From: Fimbriimonadaceae bacterium
GTDB lineage: Bacteria > Armatimonadota > Fimbriimonadia > Fimbriimonadales > Fimbriimonadaceae
Assembly (NCBI GenBank): GCA_025451715.1
Contig: JANWJY010000130.1
Span: 1-17,077, forward strand
DNA: 17,077 nucleotides
Direction: 5' to 3'
Part shown: piece by piece, positions 1 to 6,217 of the stretch
Position numbering within the stretch: position 1 is the first letter of the stretch
Layout of the letters: each line of letters opens with the position of its first letter
Made by a program: the position numbers and the translations under genes
Notes under the pieces: generated by a model
What the model was told of the DNA's origin: nothing
Databases searched by the model: none
Seen by the model: only the letters and a program-made list of their open reading frames with translations

Positions 1-419
1 ACTGGGACGAGATAAAGAGACAGGAAAAAGGCGAGCCGCAGTCCGTGCTTGAAGGAGTCCCGAAGGCCATGCCCGCACTGCTGCGCGCCTACGAAGTCAG
101 CAAAAGAGCCGCAAGAACCGGCTTCGAATGGGAGACACAAGAAGACGTCTGGGAAAAACTCGCAGAAGAAGGACAGGAACTCAAGCAAGCAATAGAGGAC
201 AGGCAGGGAATAGGCGAAGAGCTCGGCGACCTCCTCTTCACCGTCGTCAACATCGCGCGCTGGAACGACGTCGAGCCTGAAGACGCCCTCCGAAACATGC
301 TCGACCGCTTCACCCGACGCTTCCAATCAATGGAGCAAGCAACAAGAAAACCATTGCGAGAACTTAATCCAAATGAGTGGGACGACCTGTGGGAACAGGC
401 CAAAATGGAGTGCAAATGA
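1..419 (+). CDS. mazG: MazG nucleoside triphosphate pyrophosphohydrolase, C-terminal part (5' end outside window)
   Basis: Hydrolyses NTPs/dNTPs to NMP plus pyrophosphate in the cytoplasm, a housekeeping or stress-related function. The frame is open from base 3, so the gene starts before the window; 138 residues are visible. Seen in sequence: the family hallmark SVLEGVPKAMPALLRAYEVSKRA, then GFEW, then the two acidic metal-binding helices EKLAEEGQELKQAI and IGEELGDLLFTVVNIARW (an EExxD-type motif). The tail LNPNEWDDLWEQAK matches the usual MazG C-terminus. A GTG at 45 would give a shorter in-frame ORF, but the conserved W-D-E-I-K segment before it argues that it is internal. The stop overlaps the start of the exported nuclease gene (ATGA, 416-419), so the two are probably translationally coupled. 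Identification is very secure; the N-terminal half cannot be judged. Confidence 0.93.
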   Translation, partial: WDEIKRQEKGEPQSVLEGVPKAMPALLRAYEVSKRAARTGFEWETQEDVWEKLAEEGQELKQAIEDRQGIGEELGDLLFTVVNIARWNDVEPEDALRNMLDRFTRRFQSMEQATRKPLRELNPNEWDDLWEQAKMECK

Positions 420-1264
420 AAACGCTGTTCACCGTCTGCCTCGCTGCCCTCGCCTGCGCGACCTACGCGTGGAGCGACTCCGGCCACGGCGCGATCGCGC
501 AGCTCGCATACCGCCACCTCACCCCGGCGGCGAAGAGGAACTTCGACGCGCTCCTCAAGATCGGAGTGGAACCGCGACACCAGACCGGCCCGATGGCAGC
601 CGTCTGGGCCGACGAGTTCCGCAGCACGACCGCGAACACAGGACCCTGGCACTACATCAACATCCACTTCCGCACCGACGGCAAGCCCGTCACCATGAAT
701 GCGCTCGATGAGAACGTCGTGTGGGCCATCAATAAGTTCCGAAAGACGCTCACCGACACAAGGCAGAACAACGAAACGCGCGCCGAGGCGTTCCGGTTCA
801 TCCTCCACTTCGTCGGCGACGCGCACCAGCCCCTGCACAACGTCGCGCGCGACACCGACAAGACGCCGGAAGGCGACCGAGGAGGGAACGACTTCGCGAT
901 CACGCCAGGCAACGGCCTCCCGTCATGGAACACCAACCTCCACCGCGTGTGGGACTCCGGCTGCGGCGCGTTCGAGCTCCCCATGCGCGGAGGCAACCCC
1001 GGCTTCGAACAAGAGTGCGCAAAGCTCGCCGACAGGATCGAGAAGGCGTACCCGCTCGCAAAGCTGAAGGAAGAAGTGAAAAACCTCAACCCCGACTCGT
1101 GGGTCAAAGACGGCGCAGAGATCGCAAGGGACTTCGCCTACACCGCGCCCGAAGGCGGCACGCCGTCAGCGGAGTATGTGCAAAAGGGCCGGCAGATATG
1201 CACCAAGCGCGCCGCCCTCGCCGCCTACCGCCTCGCCGCAATCCTCAACGCCGCGTTCAAGTGA
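416..1264 (+). CDS. Exported S1/P1-type zinc-dependent nuclease
   Basis: Predicted exported phosphodiesterase of the S1/P1 family, which degrades single-stranded DNA/RNA and removes 3'-phosphates using three zinc ions. The 282-aa protein begins with a signal peptide (MKTLFTVCLAALACATYA). Predicted cleavage leaves Trp19 at the mature N-terminus, which the family needs as a zinc ligand. All nine family ligands can be placed: W19, H24, D66, H79, H131, D135, H141, H176 and D180, in the motifs WSDSGHG, GPWHYINIH, HFVGDAHQPLH and NLHRVWD. I chose the ATG at 416, inside the ATGA overlap with mazG, because it gives a clean signal peptide; an ATG at 377 in the same frame would add 13 residues that spoil it. 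The role is probably nutrient phosphate or nucleotide scavenging in the periplasm. The pairing with mazG may be positional only. Confidence 0.93.
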   Translation: MKTLFTVCLAALACATYAWSDSGHGAIAQLAYRHLTPAAKRNFDALLKIGVEPRHQTGPMAAVWADEFRSTTANTGPWHYINIHFRTDGKPVTMNALDENVVWAINKFRKTLTDTRQNNETRAEAFRFILHFVGDAHQPLHNVARDTDKTPEGDRGGNDFAITPGNGLPSWNTNLHRVWDSGCGAFELPMRGGNPGFEQECAKLADRIEKAYPLAKLKEEVKNLNPDSWVKDGAEIARDFAYTAPEGGTPSAEYVQKGRQICTKRAALAAYRLAAILNAAFK

Positions 1265-1287
1265 GAGAAGGGATGGGGAAGGGCCGA

Positions 1288-1305
1288 CTGTGGGAGTGCG
1301 CGGGC
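1288..1305 (+). repeat. Dispersed 18-bp repeat core, copy 1 (17/18 match)
   Basis: CTGTGGGAGTGCGCGGGC differs at one base from the identical cores at 2915-2932 (+) and 13765-13782 (-). It sits 23 bp after the stop of the exported nuclease and runs directly into the hairpin repeat starting at 1309. Confidence 0.6.
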
Positions 1306-1308
1306 GCG

Positions 1309-1398
1309 TTCCCTCTCCCTTGGGAGAGGAGGGTCTACCAAAGGACTCTCCAGTGGAGAGTCCGACGTGGATGGGAGAGGGTGCGAACAATAAGTGTC
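1309..1398 (+). repeat. Hairpin-rich dispersed repeat, long copy
   Basis: Starts with TTCCCTCTCCCTTGGGAGAG, an 8-bp inverted repeat around TT, and ends with GGGAGAGGGTG...AACAATAAGTGTC. Head and tail are shared with 1958-2009. This copy carries about 40 extra bases between them, containing a second perfect 9-bp inverted repeat, GGACTCTCC-AGT-GGAGAGTCC (1343-1363). It lies in the 190-bp gap between the nuclease and thioredoxin-like genes. The hairpins could terminate or stabilise transcripts, but no T-run follows them. Confidence 0.75.
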
Positions 1399-1454
1399 CT
1401 CTCCGCCCTCATCATCTATCCTCCATCTCTCTTCCCCCCAGGTACGATCCAACA

Positions 1455-1943
1455 ATGAGATCGCCACTCTTGATCGCGGCCGTCGTCTCCGTCGCCCTAC
1501 TCACCTCGTACGCGACAGCACAAAGCGCGTCAGCAGCACCGCCCACAAAGGAAGAACGCGCCAAGTTCGACCCGAAGCGCGACGCGGCCAAGGACATCGC
1601 CGACGCGATTACGCTCGCCAAGAAGACGAAGAAGCGAATCCTGCTCGATGTCGGCGGCGAGTGGTGCGGCTGGTGCCACAAGCTCGACAAGTTCTTCATC
1701 GAGAACTTAGAGGCCGCGAAGATTCTCAAGGAGAAGTACATCGTCGTCAAGATCAACTTCAGCCCCGAGAACAAGAACGAGGCCGTGCTCTCGAAGTACC
1801 CGGCCATCAAGGGCTACCCGCACCTGTTCGTCCTGGACAAGGACGGAAAGCTCTTGCACTCCCAGGACACCGGGCTGCTCGAGACCGGCGACCATCACGA
1901 CGCCGAGAAAGTCATCCCGTTCCTCAAGAAGTGGATGGGATGA
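1455..1943 (+). CDS. Exported thioredoxin-fold protein (CGWC)
   Basis: Predicted periplasmic thiol-disulfide oxidoreductase of 162 aa. The N-terminus (MRSPLLIAAVVSVALLTSYATAQ) is a typical Sec signal peptide with cleavage near A22/Q23. The thioredoxin fold is marked by GGEWCGWCHKLD with redox cysteines C71 and C74, by the hydrophobic strand YIVVKINFS, and by the cis-proline P122 in GYPHLFVLD. The sequence resembles DUF255/thioredoxin_7-type proteins (helix, WCxWCHK, helix) more than classical TrxA. The ATG at 1455 was chosen because the frame upstream runs through repeat DNA and no signal peptide can be made from it. No Shine-Dalgarno is visible; a pyrimidine-rich tract (about 1397-1440) lies just before the start. 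The gene is flanked by two copies of the same hairpin repeat. The natural substrate is unknown. Confidence 0.87.
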   Translation: MRSPLLIAAVVSVALLTSYATAQSASAAPPTKEERAKFDPKRDAAKDIADAITLAKKTKKRILLDVGGEWCGWCHKLDKFFIENLEAAKILKEKYIVVKINFSPENKNEAVLSKYPAIKGYPHLFVLDKDGKLLHSQDTGLLETGDHHDAEKVIPFLKKWMG

Positions 1944-1957
1944 TACGCGGCAGCCGA

Positions 1958-2009
1958 TTCCCTCTCCCTTGGGAGAGGGCTAGGGAGAGGGTGTTAAACA
2001 ATAAGAGTC
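1958..2009 (+). repeat. Hairpin-rich dispersed repeat, short copy
   Basis: Begins TTCCCTCTCCCTTGGGAGAG with a perfect 9-bp inverted repeat CCCTCTCCC-TT-GGGAGAGGG (1960-1979), then the tail GGGAGAGGGTG...AACAATAAGAGTC. Same orientation as the longer copy at 1309-1398, without the internal palindrome. It starts 15 bp after the thioredoxin stop. Confidence 0.75.
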
Positions 2010-2022
2010 GTTTCGCCCCCAA

Positions 2023-2103
2023 GGCCCAACGGGCCGAAAGACAATAGCCCAGGGCACCGCCCTGGGTCACAAGAGTCGAAAACGGACCAAGCCCTGTAGG
2101 GGC
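2023..2103. repeat. Second hairpin-rich intergenic element
   Basis: Three short hairpins occur in series: GGCCC-AAC-GGGCC (2023-2035), CCCAGGGC-ACC-GCCCTGGG (2048-2066, a perfect 8-bp stem) and GCCC-TGTAG-GGGC (2091-2103). I recall this order of hairpins from intergenic elements in other environmental genomes, but cannot name a family. Only one copy is in this window, so calling it a repeat is inference. It fills the gap before the gene starting at 2139. Confidence 0.45.
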
Positions 2104-2138
2104 GGGATCATCAGGCCCGGAGTACGCTATCGCGCTCA

Positions 2139-2855
2139 ATGAAGGACCAGTACTTTGGAGACGTCAATGACTATCGCAAGTACGGGCTCCTTCATGTGCT
2201 GGCTGAAGTCAGCGGTCTCTCCGTCGGCGTCTGTTGGATGCTGACAGCGCCGGACGATTCAGCTGACGGGGCGAAACGCAAATACTTGCAAGCACGCGAA
2301 ATGTGGCGGCACTTCGATCCGGACCTGTTCGATCACCTCAAGCAGGCGGAAGAGGGCGGCGAGCCGAGGGCAGTCTGCAGATATGAGCAATGTGGGCTGC
2401 TGCCGAACGCGCGCTTCTACTCTGCGCTGCTCCAAGACCCGGCCGAAGACCGCCAAAGGTACTTCGAGGCATGCTTTGCAGAGTTTGAATCGTGCGACGT
2501 GGTGTTCTTCGATCCTGACAATGGCGTCGAAGTCAAGAGTGTGACGTACGGCGGCAAGCGGTCGAGCAAGTTCGTGTTCTGGCGCGAGCTGGCCGCGACT
2601 TACGAAAACGGAAAATCGCTCATCGTATACCAACACTTTCCTCGAATCGAGCGGCGACGGTTCATCGCGAGCCTGGTCGATGAAACAAGGGCGCGCCTGA
2701 ACTCAAGGCACATCGACACGTTCTCGACCCCGCACGTCCTGTTCTTGTTTGTGGTCCAACCACACCACCTCGCGTTGTTCGCCGACGTGCACTCCTGCCT
2801 CCAAGCCCGGTGGAAAGGCGAAATCACTCCCCAGGCGCATTGGGACTCGGCGTAG
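2139..2855 (+). CDS. Conserved hypothetical protein (MKDQYFGDVNDYRKYG family)
   Basis: A 238-aa cytosolic protein with no signal peptide or membrane segment. I recognise the N-terminus MKDQYFGDVNDYRKYGLL as that of a conserved uncharacterised family, but know no assigned function. Visible blocks are VCWMLTAPDD (31-40), a cysteine pair C80/C85, the acidic loop VVFFDPDNGVEV (121-132), SSKFVFW (142-148) and a basic LIVYQHFPRIERRRF (161-175). The FFDPDNG loop after a beta-strand, with an aromatic-Pro block later, is loosely like the FDPPY loop of Rossmann methyltransferases such as RlmJ. That resemblance is speculative, and the DPPY-type catalytic motif is absent. The ATG at 2139 fits the conserved N-terminus; only a distant GGAG precedes it. 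It lies between repeat elements, with an unrelated membrane-protein gene convergent to it, as is common for accessory genes. Confidence 0.75.
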   Translation: MKDQYFGDVNDYRKYGLLHVLAEVSGLSVGVCWMLTAPDDSADGAKRKYLQAREMWRHFDPDLFDHLKQAEEGGEPRAVCRYEQCGLLPNARFYSALLQDPAEDRQRYFEACFAEFESCDVVFFDPDNGVEVKSVTYGGKRSSKFVFWRELAATYENGKSLIVYQHFPRIERRRFIASLVDETRARLNSRHIDTFSTPHVLFLFVVQPHHLALFADVHSCLQARWKGEITPQAHWDSA

Positions 2856-2914
2856 CTGCCCCGACCCCGCCATGCTCGAATGGCACAACACCAACATCTT
2901 CGCCGGCTGATCCA

Positions 2915-2945
2915 CTTTGGGAGTGCGCGGGCTTGACCGCGCTTT
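2915..2945 (+). repeat. Dispersed 18-bp repeat core, copy 2, with hairpin
   Basis: CTTTGGGAGTGCGCGGGC (2915-2932) is identical to the reverse complement of 13765-13782. Within it GCGCGG pairs with CCGCGC (2937-2942) across a 6-base loop. It lies in the 152-bp convergent gap between two accessory genes, where nothing else is apparent. Confidence 0.7.
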
Positions 2946-3007
2946 GGAATGTGCCGCGAGTCGAGATGAGCCGGTAGCACACGCCAGCAACTGACGGTGC
3001 CCAACAC

Positions 3008-3724
3008 CTACTGCGGACTACCTTCGGGTAAACCGATAGGCTTGATGGGATGGCCGATAACTATCAAGTACGATAGGAGGATATCGCGTGACTCTAGTGG
3101 TCTCGTAACAAGTTGTCGGAAGAAGGCTTGATAGGTAGCAAGTGCGAGTGCCGTTAGTAGACCGAGGACGATTCCAATGCTAAGCTGATCCGTTGCTGCC
3201 AGGAAGTTACAAACGCCAGAGAGCAAGAAGACTAGTGGCAGCCACGTGTCGCGACCTACGGAGATCAGTTGCTCTCGTTCGTTGAGATACGTCCAAAGCG
3301 GGCTGCCAGAGTGCCAAACACTTTGCTTACACCAATAGCTGACTCTTCCGATTGACCCCGGGCTTACGTCTTGAATGCCGAACTGGTCGCAAAGGAACTG
3401 CTCCACCGACTGGTTTTCTCGGAGGGGTAACTCGTTCTCAAGCATCTTCAAGAGTGCCTCGTGCTCCGACTGGCGACCTTTGGTCTGATTTGGCAGCCTA
3501 GAAACCCACTCGATCAGGCGAGTAGAGAGCCTTGCGATCGGGTGCCCGAGCAAGAATGCCACAGCAACGAATGCGGCTATCGCAAGAGCCTCACTTGTTT
3601 GCGCTAGTTCAAAGCTCTGAGAATCAAGTGAATTACCTGCCCAAAGCCAACCACCAACAAGGCTCAAAGCACCTGTGACAATGTATCGAATCGAAGCCCT
3701 AACCTGGGAAATGAATGCTTGCAC
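3008..3724 (-). CDS. Unknown inner-membrane protein, four predicted helices
   Basis: I do not recognise this 238-aa protein. It has two N-terminal hydrophobic segments (about 11-30 and 46-66), a hydrophilic middle (about 70-158) and two further hydrophobic segments (about 160-177 and 181-201), so it is probably an integral membrane protein with one large soluble loop. The soluble part contains WVSRLPNQTKGR and a stretch of alternating acidic and hydrophobic residues (EHEALLKMLENEL). The start is GTG at 3724, with GGAGG 11 nt upstream, longer than usual spacing; an internal start cannot be excluded. Its DNA looks less GC-rich than the neighbouring murQ operon, consistent with recent acquisition. 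It is transcribed alone, convergent to the gene at 2139. Function unknown. Confidence 0.65.
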   Translation of the reverse strand: MQAFISQVRASIRYIVTGALSLVGGWLWAGNSLDSQSFELAQTSEALAIAAFVAVAFLLGHPIARLSTRLIEWVSRLPNQTKGRQSEHEALLKMLENELPLRENQSVEQFLCDQFGIQDVSPGSIGRVSYWCKQSVWHSGSPLWTYLNEREQLISVGRDTWLPLVFLLSGVCNFLAATDQLSIGIVLGLLTALALATYQAFFRQLVTRPLESRDILLSYLIVIGHPIKPIGLPEGSPQ

Positions 3725-3957
3725 GGCTCTCGCATCCTCCGTCTGACGAGGATACCGACAAGTTCAGGAGGTCTTGCTTACAGCGGCGGAATCACCCTAA
3801 TCCAACCCTGGCCGGGGTCGGCGGGTGGCCGCCCTATCCATTTCTTCGCGTGTGCCACGGTTGTTCCGAGAACGCGGCAAGACAGAGTCCCTTCCAATAG
3901 ACTAGAGCGTCCTCCGGACAGCCGTGCTCCCCGTTGGTTGGCCGGCGACGCCCGACG
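3725..3957. other. Intergenic stretch without a convincing gene
   Basis: This 233-bp stretch lies downstream of murQ and upstream of the membrane-protein gene, both on the minus strand. No RNA gene is apparent. A minus-strand frame (TTG at 3897 to TAA at 3778, 39 codons) reads like the tail of a protein, ending WIRVIPPL. It is too short and unsupported to call. A small GGCGG-GTGG-CCGCC hairpin lies at 3820-3833. Confidence 0.4.
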
Positions 3958-4761
3958 CTAACCCTGGGCGTCGAGCACAGCCCGAATGTCCCAGTCGTGC
4001 CTCTCGAGCGCGGCGCGCGAATCTTCTTCGCTCATGCCCGTGAGCTCGTGAACGATGCGCACGCAGCGGTCCTTCAGCTTTTCGTTGCTCGCCTTGACGT
4101 CGACCATGAGGTTTGAGACGACTTTGCCGCTCAGCACCATCGCCGCGGTCGAGATGCGATTGAGCGCCAGCTTCTGCGCCGTCCCGGCCTTCAGCCGCGT
4201 CGAGCCGGTCAGGACCTCCGGCCCCGTGTCCAACAGGATCCCCAGGTCCGCGGTCTCGATCACAGGCGTCCCGGGGTTGCACGCGATCCCGCACGTCCAA
4301 ATGTTATAAGAGCGCGCGAGCTTGATCGCACCGAGCACAAAAGGCGTGCGGCCGCTCGCGGCGATGCCGATCACGATGTCGCCCTTGTTCACACCGAGCC
4401 GTCGCAGCTCCTTTTCCGCCGCGTCCGGATTGTCCTCTGCCCGTTCGACGGACTGCCGCGCCGACGGCCCGCCGCCCGCCATCACGGCGACGAAACGGTC
4501 CGGCCCGATGCCAAACGTCGGCGGCATCTCCGCCGCGTCCATCACCGCGATCCGCCCGCTCGTGCCCGCGCCGACATAGAACACCCGCCCCCCGCGGCGA
4601 AAAGCATCCGCAGCCCGCGTCGCAGCAACGGCCAGTCCCGCCGAAGCCGCGCGCACCGCATCGAGAACGACCTCCTCCTCGGCTGTCATCAGCTCGATGA
4701 TCTCGAGCGCGGACATCTTATCGAGCCACATTGACCGGGGGTTGCGCGACTCCGTATTCAT
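3958..4761 (-). CDS. murQ: N-acetylmuramic acid 6-phosphate etherase
   Basis: Cleaves the D-lactyl ether of MurNAc-6-phosphate to GlcNAc-6-phosphate and D-lactate during peptidoglycan recycling; cytosolic. The 267-aa protein has an SIS (sugar isomerase) domain: FYVGAGTSGR (61-70) for phosphate binding, DAAEMPPTFG with the catalytic acid Glu79, VERAED with the second conserved Glu109, and GIAASGRTPFV (132-142). The stretch GSTRLKAGTAQKLALN (186-201) and SNLMVDVKASNEKL are diagnostic for MurQ over other SIS proteins. The C-terminus (GMSEEDSRAALERHDWDIRAVL) is the usual helical tail, in a form shorter than the roughly 300-aa E. coli enzyme. The ATG at 4761 was chosen because it overlaps the upstream kinase stop (ATGA); an in-frame start 7 codons upstream adds residues not typical of the family. 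Co-transcribed with the kinase. Confidence 0.96.
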   Translation of the reverse strand: MNTESRNPRSMWLDKMSALEIIELMTAEEEVVLDAVRAASAGLAVAATRAADAFRRGGRVFYVGAGTSGRIAVMDAAEMPPTFGIGPDRFVAVMAGGGPSARQSVERAEDNPDAAEKELRRLGVNKGDIVIGIAASGRTPFVLGAIKLARSYNIWTCGIACNPGTPVIETADLGILLDTGPEVLTGSTRLKAGTAQKLALNRISTAAMVLSGKVVSNLMVDVKASNEKLKDRCVRIVHELTGMSEEDSRAALERHDWDIRAVLDAQG

Positions 4762-5642
4762 AACTGGGCCGCCAGCGCGCACGCGCCCCGCACCGGATCA
4801 ATGTCCAAAACACGGACGGTCGCCTTCACCCGCGGCTCGTCCTCGAACGGCTTGAACCACTCGAAAAAAACCGGATGGATCTTCCACAGCCCGCCTGTCA
4901 GCCCGATCTTCACGTTGGGAAGTTTATCCTTTTGGTAGCGCAAGACGTGCGCCGCCACCTCGTCTCGCAGTGCCACGACAGAAGACGTCACCGCGAACAC
5001 CGCGTAGTCCTGCTCGATCGCCGCGTCCGACGCCACCACGTCCGCAAGCGAAGCGAACAACGCACCCGGCGCATCCGACTTGTACAGCGCAGCCAACACC
5101 TCGTCCCGCGACCGCGACCCAAACACCTTCTCCACCCTTTTCCAAAACTGCTCGCTCGCCGGCAGCGACAGGGCCGACACCACCTGCGCCTCTAACGCGT
5201 TTCTGCCCACCGATGCCGCCGACCCCTCGTCCCCGAACAGCACGCCCCCGCCCCCCGACTTCACGATCTCATCCCCGACCGATGAACACACCAAAACCCC
5301 CGTCCCCGCGATCACCAGAACGTCGCAAGTCGGCCGCGCCACCTGCCACGCCGCATGAAAGTCCGGCCGCGCCTCCACCTTCTCACACTTAACTAATGTA
5401 CGCAGCACCCCCGCCGCATCCTTAGCATCCGAAGAAGTCAACAACCCCGCGAAACACCCGCACACCGCGTCGACTTTCGGACACCCCTTCAACGCAGACT
5501 TCAGACTCCCTTCGACCAGCGCACGAGAGGTCGCCCAGTTCCCCGGACCGCCCCTCCCCTCAAAAACCACCTTCCCCGACCCGTCCGAAACGCACGCCTG
5601 CACCTTCGTCCCCCCACAGTCGAGCCCCAAGAACAGCGCCAC
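4758..5642 (-). CDS. BadF/BcrA-type sugar kinase, probably MurNAc/GlcNAc kinase
   Basis: Predicted ATP-dependent amino-sugar kinase of the BadF/BadG/BcrA/BcrD ATPase family (actin/hexokinase fold), 294 aa, cytosolic. Seen: phosphate-1 loop LGLDCGGTK (5-13) with Asp8, VLVIAGTGVLVCS (108-120), the family signature GGGGVLFGDEGSAASVGRNAL (130-150) and a late glycine loop IGLTGGLWK (246-254). It overlaps murQ by 4 nt, so the two are very likely made together. Clostridial MurK, a BadF-family kinase acting on MurNAc and GlcNAc, is known to work beside MurQ. By analogy this enzyme would make MurNAc-6-P, the MurQ substrate; that specificity is inferred from context. Start is GTG at 5642, the first start candidate in the frame, with no strong ribosome binding site. 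Glucosamine or another sugar as substrate remains possible. Confidence 0.86.
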   Translation of the reverse strand: MALFLGLDCGGTKVQACVSDGSGKVVFEGRGGPGNWATSRALVEGSLKSALKGCPKVDAVCGCFAGLLTSSDAKDAAGVLRTLVKCEKVEARPDFHAAWQVARPTCDVLVIAGTGVLVCSSVGDEIVKSGGGGVLFGDEGSAASVGRNALEAQVVSALSLPASEQFWKRVEKVFGSRSRDEVLAALYKSDAPGALFASLADVVASDAAIEQDYAVFAVTSSVVALRDEVAAHVLRYQKDKLPNVKIGLTGGLWKIHPVFFEWFKPFEDEPRVKATVRVLDIDPVRGACALAAQL

Positions 5643-5674
5643 AGACTCAAATCTACCCGACTACCCCCGACCTG

Positions 5675-5736
5675 CGAGATTCTTAATACAAAATGCGAAA
5701 TCTTAAGTCCTATTGGCCAAACGCCTAAGAATCTCG
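5675..5736. promoter_or_regulatory. 11-bp inverted repeat in divergent promoter region, putative operator
   Basis: CGAGATTCTTA (5675-5685) and TAAGAATCTCG (5726-5736) are perfect reverse complements 40 bp apart. A related half (CGAAATCTTAA, about 5696-5706) lies between them. The site sits between the kinase-murQ operon (-) and the DUF2089 operon (+), just before a TATAGT (-10-like, 5742-5747). The helix-turn-helix protein encoded next to it is an obvious candidate binder, but this is inference. No good -35 was found for either direction. Confidence 0.55.
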
Positions 5737-5749
5737 TCTTGTATAGTGC

Positions 5750-6217
5750 ATGCCAGAGCAAGATCACAACATGGCCAAAAAGCTGAAGGAGGAGTTCGTG
5801 GCCCACGAGGAAGGGCAGTCGAGGAACGGGTACCAAGAGATCCCGGCAAAGTGTCCGGTCTCCGGCGGTGAGCTGTACGTCAGCGAGCTCACGTGCGAGG
5901 AGAGCGGGGTCACGATCAGGGGCAAGTTCAGGATCCCGGACCAGGCCGCGCTCGACGAGGACAAGCAAGCGTTCCTCAAAGTGTTCCTGAGGGCCAGGGG
6001 CGTGATCAGCACGGTCGAAAAGGAAATGGGCATCAGCTACCCGACCGTGAGGGCGAGGCTCGACGGGCTGTTGCACGAACTCAATCTCGCGCCGATCAAA
6101 GAAGATTTGAAGAAGAAAGAAAAGGACGCCGAAAAGAAGCGTCAGGTGCTCAAGGACCTGGAAGACGGCAAGCTCACCCCCGAGCAGGCGAAGAAAAAAC
6201 TCAGAGGACTGAAGTGA
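5750..6217 (+). CDS. DUF2089 family helix-turn-helix protein
   Basis: A small cytosolic protein (155 aa) of the DUF2089 family, considered DNA-binding but of unknown target. It has a degenerate zinc-ribbon-like start, AKCPVSGGELYVSELTCEESG, in which the second cysteine of each pair is Ser (C35/S38, C49/S52), so zinc is unlikely to be bound normally. Next comes the helix-turn-helix VISTVEKEMGISYPTVRARLDGLL (about 85-108). A basic coiled-coil-like segment (116-135) follows, then a short SHOCT-like helical hairpin LEDGKLTPEQAKKKLRGL (137-154). The ATG at 5750 gives the longest form. A second ATG at 5771 (MAKKLKEEF) is equally likely and fits better if TATAGT at 5742-5747 is a real -10. The stop overlaps the next gene by 4 nt (GTGA), indicating a two-gene operon, possibly autoregulated. 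Confidence 0.88.
   Translation: MPEQDHNMAKKLKEEFVAHEEGQSRNGYQEIPAKCPVSGGELYVSELTCEESGVTIRGKFRIPDQAALDEDKQAFLKVFLRARGVISTVEKEMGISYPTVRARLDGLLHELNLAPIKEDLKKKEKDAEKKRQVLKDLEDGKLTPEQAKKKLRGLK

Noticed and set aside
1176..1454. Upstream extension of the thioredoxin-like protein
   Set aside because: It translates repeat DNA and the end of the nuclease gene, and would bury the signal peptide.
5713..5747. TTGGCC...TATAGT as promoter of the DUF2089 operon
   Set aside because: The hexamers are 23 bp apart, too far for a standard sigma-70 promoter; only the TATAGT is kept as a tentative -10.
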